This document shows, in pieces, positions 34,421 to 45,860 of a stretch of DNA of 64,000 nt. Location of the stretch: NCBI GenBank assembly GCA_947069175.1, contig CAMTDV010000007.1, forward strand, positions 53,210,083 through 53,274,082, read 5' to 3'. The position numbers and the translations under genes are program-made. Under the pieces are notes generated by a model. The model had not been told where the DNA came from. It saw only the letters and a program-made list of their open reading frames with translations, and did no database searches. Each line of letters begins with the position of its first letter. Within the stretch, counting starts at the first letter, position 1. Origin of the DNA: Scalesia atractyloides (Eukaryota > Streptophyta > Magnoliopsida > Asterales > Asteraceae).

Positions 34421-34612
34421 ACAAGCCTTGCTTCTCGCACCCCGCAAGCGCCCCATGTCAGTTTTTAAAATTTGCCACATTTAGCCCCTCCACTTATTAA
34501 ACACCCTTAAAACCTCCTAAAACACCCTTTTAGCATATCTAGCCCTCCGTAGCCAATATTTGGCGTACCCGGGATTATGTCCGGACATTGTCGAGCTCTC
34601 GGTTCATTAAAA

Positions 34613-34930
34613 GGTCATTCAGAGGTATAAACTAACATGTTGACACTTTTAATCCCTCCATTATCCAACTTTCATACATTTATGGATTTAATCCCTCTCG
34701 TCCAACAAATGGGACATATGAGAGTCAGGACTTCTTAAACGATCACTCAGAGGCTCATTATAAGCATGTTGACTCAGATGTCACTCAGAGGCTGGGCATG
34801 TTGACACAACGGTCACTCAGAGGCCAAGTTTTAGTATGTTGACACTAATGGTCACTCAGAGGCTTGGTTTATGCATGTTGACATCAAAAGATCACTCAGA
34901 GACTTAGTTTGAGCATGTTGATGCATTTAG
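34613..34930. repeat. Degenerate tandem repeat of cactcagaggc/catgttgaca units
   Basis: At least six units of 35-55 bp alternate tcactcagaggc with gcatgttgac, placed close to the LTR start (minus orientation, U3). Confidence 0.85.
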
Positions 34931-35014
34931 TCCCTGTTAGTCTTTAATAGACTTAAAATAAAAATGCGATACGTGTCGCTGTATTATTGGACACGATTTT
35001 TACAGGGTGTTACA

Positions 35015-36050
35015 AAATAGAATAAATATCAAGTTACTTTCTTGTGATTTCATTTATAAAAACTACTTGCCACATGTCCTTATGTGGTGGCTTCCTTCAC
35101 TTTGTAGGAAAAATTGGCTTTGTAGCCAACTCCTACTCTTAGTATGCATATGGTCATGTATAAGTCATGCATGGGTTGGATGAATCCTTTAACCTTTAGT
35201 TCACCATTGCATAACATTAACACATGGATGATCCGAGTGGTCATGTATACTAGTTCAAGAATGAATATAACTCATCCAATCATCAACTAGCCAAGTGAGT
35301 TCAACTAGACAAGTGCTTCCAAATATGGTTATAATTGGAAACTTGGTGTAGTTTGTTCACTTTGTGTGCTTGAAAGCTGCTTGGTGACTTGGATTTGATA
35401 GAAAGTAAACTAATATGACTAACATTTCATGAACAAACATCAATCGAAACCTATCCCGCAAAGGAATTTTGGCAACATGAAGATGTTTCCAAGAAATGAA
35501 GTAAGATGAACATTGTTTGAAAAGTTTAACAAAACAGAAAATAAACCTAACTTTGTAACTCAAAATGGTGATGTACCAACTTAGATTACCTTCGTAAACT
35601 TGTGGTAACACTCTCAGAGATTGTCCAAGTAGAAAGGAAAGCAAGAAACAAGAAGAAAAAGAGAAGAAGAAGGTCCAAAACTCATTGGTTTGGACTTGAT
35701 GTTTTCTGCCCGAAAGTAGAGATTTCTTGAGGATTTGGGAGGATTAGAGAGTGTGAAAAGTGTTTACGAGGCGTGGAGGAGGGGTATTTATAAGTCGGTG
35801 GTAAGGTTTAGTGTTTAATGAGATTAGTTGAGAGTTAGGGTGGTCGGAAGTGAGTTAAAACACCGAAATTCGTGAATTGTCCTCTTTCTACCTGCCCAGA
35901 CCCCCTTGCGGACCGTAAGGCATCCTAGAAATTAAAATTTTCATTTTTAACCGTTGAACTTGTATAGCTTGTTATTTAGGGCCTTTAACCTAATGATAAC
36001 CATGAATTTAGAGTTCCAAAATGTAATTTAGGCATGAAATAAATGTGACA
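35015..36050 (-). mobile_element. Probable old LTR (LTR-X), 5' part
   Basis: Continues LTR-X beyond the solo LTR. On the minus strand it starts TGTCACATTTATTTC (36050) and has TATA-like CTTATAAATACCCC at 35785-35792, about 260 bases in, followed by a C/T-rich leader. Its right edge is six bases from the Tekay leader remnant, so an outer target duplication cannot be tested. No gene is seen. Confidence 0.4.
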
Positions 36051-36056
36051 TAAGGA

Positions 36057-36564
36057 TGACAACTCAAAGTGGGGTTAGCTCACACGACGTTTGGTATAGC
36101 ATGCTTTGGCCTAATAGGTACTTCGTACTCTCATCGTTAGTCCCCAGGTCGGCAAACTGGTCCTTTAGTTTGGATTTATACGAATACCAGCCTAGACAGG
36201 ACGTTCCGACTACCGGTACTTGTACCCTTCCAGTTACTACATGCCCGTCATGAGAACTCACTTTGATGTGATTTGAAAATACAAAAAAAATCATTGTAAA
36301 AACAATCATGAAAATGATGTGATGTGCTTTCATGGATATGATATGTTATGAGAATATGATTCATGGTAGGCATTATATACTAATATGTACTTATGGACAT
36401 GCTTGCATAACATTGAATGTAACATTAAACATAAAACATATAAACATTATGAATTTTGAATGTAACACACAAAAATCTTAAAAATTTCTAATCAACTATA
36501 GTATAGGCTCTAAGGGTCTAATAACCTATCCTATATCCCTATAGTCATGGCTCTGATACCAATC
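36057..36564 (-). mobile_element. Leader of a lost tandem copy, including a primer-binding site
   Basis: Matches 44218-44727, the true leader of the element, nearly base for base. At 36548-36561 the minus strand reads TGGTATCAGAGCCA. A simple element has no leader outside its 3' LTR, so this is the first half-kilobase of a second unit whose remainder is gone. Confidence 0.85.
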
Positions 36565-37708
36565 TATCACACCCCGACCCGCAGCGGAATAAGAGTCGGG
36601 GCATAATTGGGTTATCACCAAAGCTCATGATATTTACTAATATGTTTCATATTTATTAAAGTCAAAATTACATTCTCAATAATCCAAACATGTCCATACA
36701 AATACAAAGAAAAATAACCAACTAAACAATCCAAGCTCTAAACCAGTTTATTCTTCTAAGCCAATCCTATGTGTTTCTTGCTGCAGCTGGTTCAACTGTA
36801 TCATGTGTAAAAATTGGGGTTTTTGGGTCAACATAAGTTGGCGAGTGAACCTTGTTAGATAAACATTTATTATTGATTTCTTGTTATTTTTATCAAGGAA
36901 AAATTGTGCAATAGTCATATGCGAGCAAATGTAAATAATCCAACAATAACAATAACAATCCACAAACAATAACATATAATAACATACAATAACATATGAA
37001 CTTGCATGAATATATAACATGAATGAAACTGTATATGTTGGCAACGTCACGTTCACGCTCATAATGTAATGGGGAACGGACGGCCTATGATGAATGTCTG
37101 TGCGATCAAGGCTCAATCAAACGGAGCCGATCGTATGTTCGCAACGCCAGGTTCACGCTCATAATGTAATGGGGAACTGCTCAATGCTCATAATGTAATG
37201 GGGAGCGGCGGCCTATGAAATTGCATGTACTGAAAATAATAAATTAAATCTAAACAATAACCACACAACAGTTGATACAAGCTGAATACACATTTGTTCA
37301 TGATATGATGTATGCACAATGATTTAAATATAATAAATGGTAAGACACATGATACACCCCAAAAACGTGTTTAAAACGGGGAATTTGTAGAGATTTACTC
37401 ACATTGGGTGCGTTCGGTTGGAGATGATGAGATGCGCAAGAGTATGAAGGATTGATCAACGAGGATTAACTAACCTAAATAATAACGGAAGGTATAGTAA
37501 ATGAGTGGATTTTATTAATAATTCTAATAGGATTTTTAGATATATTTTTGTGAGTTTAAGGCTATTTCCTATCTTTAAAAACATTATTTTTAAGTATTTT
37601 TAATTGATTTTTAAATTAAATTAAATAAATAAAAATATAAAAAAATGTTGACTTTTGCGTTGACCATTGACCATTGACTGTTTGACGGTTCTATTGTGTG
37701 AATGCATG

Positions 37709-38119
37709 CGCTGGGTGAGGCTCGAACCCGAGACCTCCCGTACGCGGTGCACGCAGCTCTACCAACTGAGCTACGTGTCTAACCCGAAATATTTCTGTTT
37801 TTAATTATATTTATATACTGTTTTAATTTATTCAAAATTCATTTATTTTTTAAAAAGGATTTTAATTATCAAACCGGTGCCGTCAACAGGTCTCGAACCC
37901 GGGACCTGTGATTTAATGTTACACACAGTCCACCGCTGGACTGTGTGTCTAACTTGGTAAATATACAGATTTTTATTATAATTAACATCTAATTGCGAAA
38001 AGGATCCGGTTCGGTTAGAAAAAGAACATTTTAATTACAGAGAGTGTGTGTGTATCAAGGATCGAACTCGCGGCGTGTGATATATGTGTGCACACAGTCC
38101 ACCGCTGGACTGTGTGTCT
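37709..38119 (-). other. Three tRNA-like modules in a 170-bp array (3' LTR copy)
   Basis: Minus strand modules A (37780-37709), B (37950-37877) and C (38119-38053), each beginning GTTAGACAC and spaced 170 and 169 bp. A has a perfect Pol III A box TAGCTCAGTTGG and B box GGTTCGAGCCT (9 of 11). B has CAGTCCAGCGGT (10 of 12) and GGTTCGAGACC (10 of 11). C has the same first half as B and AGTTCGATCCT (8 of 11). Each is followed within about 20-70 bases by a run of five or more T on its own strand. D-arm-like stems are visible (GCTC/GAGC in A, GTCC/GGAC in B and C), but acceptor stems do not close, so they are tRNA-like rather than tRNA genes. Confidence 0.65.
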
Positions 38120-38948
38120 AACCCGAGATAATATCCAAATTATAATAAACTTATAATCAACCTAACTTCGTCTTCTTCGTTACCGAATTACAGCCTACGA
38201 TTACTCTATTGTTTCTTGTTTAATTTGATTGACAAACATTCAAAAGACTAAAATGAAATGGCAGAGACGATTTTGGAAGTAGACATACCGGAGGAATGAT
38301 TTATCTCAGAATTCCGGAAAGGCGTCTGCTCTGTTTTTGTGAACTTCGACTGAGCGAACAAATTAACAGTTTTGATTAGCTAATTGTGGAATTGAAGTAC
38401 TAAACAAGAGTTATCAGAAGGTTTGAATGACTATACCGTTTTACAGCGGAAGATAAGAATTTTCAAAAGTTTTCCGGCGAGAGTGAATTATCCGATATCG
38501 ACGTCTGAAATTGGTTCCGATTAAAGGGTTTGAGTTAGTAACAGCTTAACAACTGATAGACAACGAAAGAATTTAGAGACTCACTGATTTGATGGAACAC
38601 ACGGTTTTCCGGCGAGTTCAAATAGCTTCTCCGACGAACTGAAAATATTGCGGAAGTGAAATTTGAAGGTTTGCAGATGTGTTTGAGTCCCGAGAGGGGT
38701 CTATGATTGAAGTAATTCAGAAAATGAAAGTTTTCGGTTATTAAAACCGATCCACTCTTGAATTCAAGTCCATTCAAAGCTAAATTGATTGGAGGTGTCG
38801 GTTGTAGCGGTTATAATCGGTAAACCGCGAACAATCAAACGTTTTTGGACGTTTGGTGACCGATTTCGGTTACAGTTGGCGTAACCATATTGATTTATGA
38901 TTGACCATAAAATTTAATTGTTTTCTAGAATTTACAGAAAACATCAAG

Positions 38949-39026
38949 TGGCGGAGTGGTTATATGTGTGTGTGATAAGTCTTTGAGCTTAAACCCGGCT
39001 GACCCGGGTTCGAGTCCCGGCAGCCT
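38949..39026 (+). other. tRNA-like module D, opposite strand (3' LTR copy)
   Basis: Plus strand: A-box-like TGGCGGAGTGG as in Ser/Leu tRNAs, then 56 bases on a perfect B box GGTTCGAGTCC with a perfect five-pair T stem (CCGGG/CCCGG). gtttttcttttt follows directly, a Pol III-type terminator. The acceptor stem is missing and the variable region is unlike any tRNA I know. It points against the retroelement. Confidence 0.65.
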
Positions 39027-39210
39027 GTTTTTCTTTTTATTTATTTTATTTTTACTTTTTATCAATTATAACTTTTATATTCTAGTTTGTTTATTAATTA
39101 TGCATCATTAAAAATTAAAATGGACATAAATACGCAACGAAACATTTATAACTTGGTAGTCGATTACAAACGGAGCGGGTTTGGAAAACCCGTTTTTGAC
39201 AAATGTTACA

Positions 39211-39226
39211 GTATCCCTACTTTTAG
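39211..39226 (-). other. Polypurine tract of the Tekay-type element
   Basis: Minus strand CTAAAAGTAGGGATAC, directly before TGTAACA of the 3' LTR and after gggacgaaattc, the phrase that usually precedes the tract in this lineage. Confidence 0.65.
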
Positions 39227-39243
39227 GAATTTCGTCCCGAAAT

Positions 39244-40296
39244 TTAAGTAGTAGTAGTAGGAAAAAGATGCGGGTATTTTTCGCGCATTGAGTCTTCACG
39301 TTCCCAAGTAAACTCAGGTCCCTATTTCGACTCCCAGCGTACCCTAACAATTGGAATGCGACTTCGTCGTAGACGTTTTTCTCCGAAGTCCATGATCTCT
39401 ACTGGTCTTTCAATAAAATGCATAGATTCATCAATCTGAATATCTTCCAGAGGAATATGGAGGTTCTCATCAGCGAGGCACTTCTTCAAGTTTGATACGT
39501 GGAATGTGGGATGAATCCTGTTGAGTTCTTCTGGTAGATCAAGCTTGTATGCTACAGGTCCTACTCTTTCGAGTATCTTGAAAGGTCCTACGTAGCGTGG
39601 TGCTAGCTTGCCTTTTTGACCAAAACGAACTACTCCCTTCCACGGTGATACTTTTAAAAGTTCATGATCACCAATGTTAAACTCCAAAGGCTTCCGTTGT
39701 TTATCTGCATAACTCTTTTGACGACTTTGAGCCGCTAGAAGATTGTTTCGAATTTGATGGATCTTGTCTGTGGTTTCTTGAATCAATTCTGGACCGGTGA
39801 TTTGAGCTTCCCCAATTTCGTGCCAACATACTGGAGATCGGCACTTACGACCATATAAAGCTTCAAAAGGTGCCATGCCGATACTTGAATGATAGCTGTT
39901 ATTGTACGAAAATTCAACTAATGGTAGATGAGCGTCCCAATTTCCCTTGAAGTCTATGACACATGCTCGAAGCATATCTTCAAGAGTTTGAATGGTGCGT
40001 TCAGATTGTCCATCAGTTTGAGGATGATAAGCGGTACTGAGATCTAATCGTGTACCCAAAGCGGTTTGTACAGCTTGCCATGTTCGTGAAGTGAAACGAC
40101 CATCACGATCTGAAATAACGCTTAACGGTACCCCATGTCGGCTTACGATTTCGCTGATGTAAATACGGGCTAGCTTCTCGTTCTTGAAATCTTCGCGGAT
40201 AGGAATAATGTGAGCTGATTTTGTAAGGCGATCAATGATTACCCATATAGTGTCATACCCACCAGAAGTGCGAGGTAACCCGGTAATGAAGTCCAT
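39244..40296 (-). pseudogene. Integrase core and chromodomain-like C-terminus (pol)
   Basis: Retroviral-type integrase: MDFITGLP, first Asp in VIIDRLTKSAH, second in SDRDGRFTS, Glu in TDGQSERTIQ with 35 residues between the last two, all present. Then GPY/F motif (RYVGPFKILERVG), HPTFHVSNLKK, and the chromodomain-like segment FIERPVEIMDFGEKRLRRS to VRVRWESK. A TAG at 39322-39324 stops it before GPEFTWERED and KYPHLF, which are still readable up to the true stop at 39244. The frame is one base off the preceding RT-RNase H part, with the break near 40345-40360. The chromodomain-like end is what defines chromoviruses. Confidence 0.9.
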
Positions 40297-40298
40297 GG

Positions 40299-41747
40299 TT
40301 ATGTTTTCCCACTTCCATACAGGTATTTCAGGTTGGACCAGAAGTCCTGAGGGTCTTGGTGTTCAGCTTTCACCTTGGAACATGTAAGGCACTTGGAAAC
40401 AAAAACAGCAATATCCTTTTTCATTCCAGGCCACCAATAGGTGTATCGAAGGTCTTGATACATCTTATCGGCTCCTGGGTTTATAGAGTATCGTGTTTTG
40501 TGGGCCTCATTCATAAGAAATTCACGAAGGTTGTTGTGGTCAGGAATCCATATGCGATCTAGATAGTACAGAATACCGTCAGATTTAGTTTCAATTTTAA
40601 GTTCAGCTCCATAGGACAGCTCCTTTCGTACGTCGTCTTCCGTTACTGAAACATGTTGGGCTTCTCGAATTTGATCTTTAATGTCAGTTATGATTTGCGA
40701 ACATAGAAGATGAATGAAGTTCGCATAACCCTTTCGGCTGAGTGCATCAGCCACAACATTTGCCTTGCCAGGGTGGTACCGAATTTCACAGTCGTAGTCA
40801 TTTAGAAGTTCGACCCATCTTCGTTGCCTCATGTTTAACTCCTTTTGATTGAAGATATGTTGAAGACTCTTGTGGTCAGTGTATATTTCACACTGAGCAC
40901 CGTAGAGATAATGTCTCCATATCTTAAGAGCGAACACAACGGCTCCAAGTTCTAGGTCATGGGTGGTGTAGTTCTTCTCATGAGTCTTGAGTTGTCTCGA
41001 AGCATAAGCTATAACCTTTCCTCTTTGCATTAGAACACAGCCTAGTCCTTGCCCTGAAGCGTCGCAATAAACCACGAAGTCATCACAACCTTCAGGAAGA
41101 GTGAGGATTGGTGCATCACAGAGTCTTTGTTTAAGGGTTTGGAAGGCTTCTTCTTGTTTGGGTCCCCATATGAAGGGTTTTCCCTTATGAGTTAAAGCCG
41201 TGAGTGGTACAGCAATGCGAGAGAAGTTTGAAATGAAACGGTGATAATAACCCGCCAAGCCAATGAATGATCTTACTTCAGTTGGTGTACGTGGCGCTTG
41301 CCATTCTTGTACCGCTTTGATTTTTAAGGGGTCGACATGTATTCCCTTGTCATTGACTACATGTCCAAGGAATTGTACCTCTTTTAACCAGAATTCCCAT
41401 TTGGAGAATTTGGCGTAAAGCTTTTCATTCTCTAAGAGTGTAAGGATGAGTCGAAGATGCCGTTCATTCTCAGACTTAGACTTTGAGTAAATGAGGATGT
41501 CGTCGATGAAGACTATAACAAAACGATCGAGATAGGGTTTGCAGACTCTGTTCATTAAATCCATGAAGACAGCTGGAGCGTTTGTTAAACGAAATGGCAT
41601 GACCATGAATTCATAATGACCATAACGAGTTCGGAAAGCGGTCTTTGGGACGTCCTCTTCATGTACTCTGAGCTGATGATAACCAGATCGAAGGTTGATT
41701 TTTGAAAAAACAGCTGGCGCCTTGAAGTTGGTCAAGAAGATCATCAA
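40299..41747 (-). pseudogene. Reverse transcriptase, RNase H and integrase zinc-binding part (pol)
   Basis: Residues 10-60: KINLRSGYHQLRV and MPFRLTNAPAVF (usual Gly is Arg). The RT active-site box FIDD is near residue 80. RNase H has VVYCDASGQGLG, HDLELGAVVFAL and YTDHKSLQH with its acidic residues, ending HPGKANVVADALSRK. The integrase HHCC finger follows: EAHKTRYSINPGADKMY to CLTCSKVKAEH, in which the second His is Asn. Past AEHQ the frame is lost through an apparent one-base deletion. The 5' join to the gag-protease frame is an extra base in the T run at about 41703-41708. Confidence 0.9.
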
Positions 41748-43910
41748 TGCGAGGTAATGAATAGCGATTCTTGATCGTTAACTTGTTGAGTTCTCTGTAG
41801 TCGATGCACATGCGAAACGATCCATCTTTCTTCTTCACAAAAAGGACAGGTGCACCCCAAGGCGAGGAGCTAGGACGTATGAATCCTTTGTCAGTCAACT
41901 CTTGCAATTGACTGGCTAGCTCTTGCATTTCAGAGGGGGCTAACCTATAAGGAGACTGTGCAACTGGTGTAGCACCAGGTATAAGATCAATGCGAAATTC
42001 GACTTCTCTCACGGGAGGAAGTCCTGAAATGTCGTCAGGAAAAACTTGCGGGAAATCTTTTACTACTGGGATGTCTTCGAGTTTCTTCTCCATGGTTCCC
42101 TTTTTGACGACATGGGTTAAAAATGCGACATAATTCTTGCGAAGATATCGAGCTTGAAGACAGGACATTAATCTGAGCCCTTTCGATGGGGTTTCTCCAA
42201 ATATTCGTAGGGTCTGACCGTTTGAAAGAGGAATGCGTATAAACTTTTCGCGGCATACAACTTCAGCCTGATGTTGGCTGAGCCAGTCCATACCAATTAT
42301 ATTATCAAAGCTTCCCAACTTCATGGGAATGAGGTCAACTGGAAAATCGTGGTCGTTTAAGGTGAGAGTACAATTGCGTATAATAGAGTTTAATGAGACC
42401 GGTTTTTCGTCAGCAACTTCTACTGTTATGGATTCCATGAGCTTATCACGAATTTGGTTTAGGATAGGTTCAAACTCTAAAGACACAAAACTTTTATCCG
42501 CGCCAGTATCAAACAACATGGATGCATAACTACCATTGATAAGGAACGTACCGTTAACCACATTGCTGTCAGCTCTAGCCTGATTAGCGTTGATGTTGAA
42601 AGCTCTTCCTCTTGCAGGTGGAGGAGCTTGGTTAGCTTGATTCACCGGATTGGCTTGGGCTTGAGCATGAATAATGTTCACTAAACGTGGACAAGTGTTT
42701 CTAAAGTGGCTTGGGTCTCCACAATTGTAGCAAGCCCGCATAGGTTGCACCATGGGATAGTTGGGTTGGTAATATGATTGGGCTAAATGTTGGGTAGGTG
42801 GTAGTAGTAGGGGTTGTTGGGCTTGACCCATTATTGTTGGTGGGTTTGGGTTGAAGGCTTGGTGGCGATTCGTTCGCTGAGGTATGCGACAGGTTTGAAC
42901 AGTATGACCTGCGCGACCACAGCCGGTGCAATGTTGGCAGGGATGATCAGAAAAGTGGTGGTATTGGCAACGGTTGCATTTTGGTAATGGGCCAGAGTAT
43001 GGCCTTTTGTATGGTGCAGGTGAGGGGGCAACTTGGGTAATGGGTGCAGCAGGGATAGGGAAATTGGTTTGTGTGACAGCGAAGTTTCTGGTGTTACGTT
43101 TCCTCTTGTTAGCAAACTTAGAGGAGGAGGTGGAATGGTTTGAAGTTTGGCCCTCAACGGGGGCTTTCTTTTTCTCCTCTTTAAATTTACCGTTGCGAAT
43201 TCGATTCTCGGTCAGTTCAGTAGCTAGTTCCATAGCAGCTTCAAGTGTTGCTGGCGAAGTGCTGAGAACTGAATCTTGAATTTTCGAGGGAAGACCTCGA
43301 ATATAATGCTCGATTAAGCGGTAAACTGGGGTGAACAAGTTAGGGACCATTTGGTTCAACTCTAAGAACCTCTTGTTGTAGGAAGTATGATCTCCCTCCT
43401 TTTGCTTCAAAGAATGAAATTTGTCCTCTAACTTTTTAATCTCACTTCTAGGACAGAATCGCCTCGTCATGATTTCCCTTAACTCCTCCCATGTTAAGGC
43501 CATAGCATCTTCGATTCCCCTCTTACCCTTTTCAGTATTCCACCAGGTAAGAGCTACCCCAAATAGTCTCCCGGTTGCGTATCGTACCTTGCGATCCTCG
43601 GGACAATCGCAGTTGAGGAAGGTGTTTTCCATTTCCTCAAACCAGTGGAGGAGAGCAGTGACACCTTCGGTCCCTTCAAAATCAGGAGGATCACAAGACT
43701 TGAAATGTTTATATGAGCACTTTTCGGTAGGAGGGTTGCCGATGTTCTGGTCTTCTTGCTGGGGAGGATTGGTGGGATTTGTGGCAAGAGCTTGTTGTAC
43801 TTGAACCACAATGTCAGGAAGCACCGCGGCCATTTGTTTTGCGATTTGAGTGGCCAATTGTTCGTGAGACCTTCCTGATCTTTTACCCCTCGTTGTTGTC
43901 TAGCCGACAT
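41659..43910 (-). pseudogene. Gag, protease and start of reverse transcriptase
   Basis: Probable start MSARQQRG at 43910; a shift near 43875 moves into the long frame beginning MATQIAKQMA (43857). Capsid domain: residues 50-215 of that frame (LHWFEEMENTF, ALTWEELREIM, HYIRGLP). Two CCHC knuckles: CTGCGRAGHTVQTC near 310 and CYNCGDPSHFRNTC near 376. Aspartic protease: FDTGADKSFVS at 449-459 and IIGMDWLSQH near 520. RT begins at FPQVFPDDISGLPP (602), with PYRLAP, WGAPVLFVKKKDGSFRMCID and the start of LPRIDDLLDQLQG, then the T-run frameshift. Long single frame with few lesions: a fairly recent copy. Confidence 0.9.
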
Positions 43911-44727
43911 CTACAGGAACATACATAAGGAGATTGTGAGTTTATGGAGTCTTTTTAGGTGTCATGTGTCTTAAAGAAAATGAAAATAACATAAATATCA
44001 ATAATGCAACTACATCCATAGGATGTCTTGGGTTTGCTCATGTTGGGCCTCAAATGTCCCCCATACCTTCACCTGTATAGTCATGTGGGCCCCCATGTCT
44101 ATTGGCTTGGTAGGATTCACATTAGTATTGGCGATTTAACACTCGCATCACCCGAATGAAAACCACGAAATATGTTTACGAGATGTATGGTCGGAATGTG
44201 TCCAGGTGTAGACACAATGACAACTCAAAGTGGGGTTAGCTCACACGACGTTTGGTATAGCATGCTTTGGCCTAATAGGTACTTCGTACTCTCATCGTTA
44301 GTCCCCAGGTAGGCAAACTGGTCCTTTATTTTGGATTTATACGAATGCTAGCCTAGACAGGACGTTCCGACTACCGGTACTTGTACCCTTCCAGTTACTA
44401 CATGCCCGTCATGAGAACTCACTTTGATGTGATTTAAAAATACAAAAAAAATCATTGTAAAAACAATCATGAAAATGATGTGATGTGTGCTTTCATGGAT
44501 ATGATATGTTATGAGAATATGATTCATGGTAGGCATTATATACTAATATGAACTTATGAACATGCTTGCATAACATTGAATGTAACATTAAACATAAAAC
44601 ATATAAACATTATGAATTTTGCATGTAACACACAAAAATCTTAAAAATTTCTAATCAACTATAGTATAGGCTCTAAGGGTCTAATAACTTATCCTATATC
44701 ACTATAGTCATGGCTCTGATACCAATC
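43911..44727 (-). other. Leader between 5' LTR and gag
   Basis: About 810 bp, non-coding. Its LTR-proximal part (44218-44727) is duplicated at 36057-36564. No gene is seen. Confidence 0.75.
44711..44724 (-). other. Primer-binding site, initiator tRNA-Met
   Basis: Minus strand TGGTATCAGAGCCA, three bases after the LTR end (...GTGTGACA, 44728). This is the usual primer site of plant Ty3/gypsy and copia elements and fixes the LTR end and orientation. Confidence 0.85.
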
Positions 44728-45860
44728 TGTCACACCCCGAACTGCAGCGGAATAAGAGTCGGGGCATAATTGGGTTATCACCAAAGCTCATGATATTTAC
44801 TAATATGTTTCATATTTATTAAAGTCAAAATTACATTCTCAATAATCCAAACATGTCCATACAAATACAAAGAACAATAACCAACTAAACAATCCAAGCT
44901 CTAAACCAGTTTATTCTTCTAAGCCAATCCTATGTGTTTCTTGCTGCAGCTGGTTCACCTGTATCATGTGTAAAAATGGGGGTTTTTGGGTCAACATAAG
45001 TTGGCGAGTGAACCTTGTTAGATAAACATTTATTATTGATTTCTTGTTATTTTTATCAAGGAAAAATTGTGCAATAGTCATATGCGAGCAAATGTAAATA
45101 ATCCAACAATAACAATAACAATCCACAAACAATAACATATGAACTTGCATGAATATATAACATGAATGAAACTGTATTGTTGGCAACGTCACGTTCACGC
45201 TCATAATGTAATGGGGAACGGACGGCCTATGATGAATGTCTGTGCGATAAAGGCTCAATCAACGGAGCCGATCGTATGTTGGCAACGCCAGGTTCACGCT
45301 CATAATGTAATGGGGAACTGCTCAACGCTCATAATGTAATGGGGAGCGGCGGCCTATGAAATTGCATGTACTGAAAATAATAAATTAAATCTAAACAATA
45401 ACCACACAACAGTTGATACAAGCTGAATACACATTTGTTCATGATATGATGTAGGCACAATGATTTAAATATAATAAATGGTAAGACACATGATACACCC
45501 CAAAAACGTGTTTAAAACGGGGAATTTGTAGAGATTCATTCACATTGGGTGCATTCGGTTGGAGATGATGAGATGCGCACGAGTTTGAAGGATTGATCAA
45601 CGAGGATTAACTAACCTAAATAATAACGGAAGGTATAGTAAATGAGTGGATTTTATTAATAATTCTAATAGGATTTTTTAGATATATTTTTGTGAGTTTA
45701 AGGCTATTTCCTATCTTTAAAAAACATTATTTTTAAGTATTTTTAATTGATTTTTAAATTAAATTAAATAAATAAAAATATAAAAAAATGTTGACTTTTG
45801 CGTTGACCATTGACCATTGACTGTTTGACTGTTTGACCGGTTCTATTGTGTGAATGTATG

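Larger units (their letters stand above)
31681..35014 (-). mobile_element. Solo LTR (Ty3/gypsy, Tekay-like) with perfect 5-bp target duplication
   Basis: The 3,334-bp unit starts tgtcacaccccgg and ends cagggtgttaca, so on the minus strand it runs TGTAACACCC to GGGGTGTGACA. aaata stands directly on both sides (31676-31680 and 35015-35019). It has no internal coding region or second LTR. TATA box at 34230-34237, tandem repeats at 34613-34930, GC-rich hairpin at 34398-34420. Solo LTRs form by recombination between the two LTRs of one element, and the intact duplication shows that both outer ends are original. Confidence 0.85.
36565..39210 (-). mobile_element. 3' LTR of the Tekay-type element
   Basis: 2,646 bp; matches 44728-47372. 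On the plus strand it runs tatcacacccc (first tg mutated to ta) to aaatgttaca. It carries tRNA-like modules at 37709-38119 and 38949-39026. It contains no protein gene; the ORFs at 36748-37116 and 38535-38777 are repeated in the other LTR and resemble nothing known. Confidence 0.9.

Noticed and set aside
36748..37116. 122-codon ORF within the 3' LTR
   Set aside because: Repeated in the other LTR with different length and no protein motif; not a gene.
37709..37780. A true tRNA gene with TAGCTCAGTTGG
   Set aside because: The D arm is good, but the T stem pairs poorly and there is no matching acceptor stem.
38949..39026. A functional tRNA-Ser/Leu gene
   Set aside because: B box and T stem are perfect but the acceptor stem does not close and no anticodon arm of proper shape is visible; called tRNA-like.
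36057..39210. A 3,154-bp LTR beginning with tgacaactc
   Set aside because: The repeated stretch includes the primer-binding site, which cannot lie inside an LTR. The true LTR is 36565-39210; the rest is leader of a lost tandem copy.
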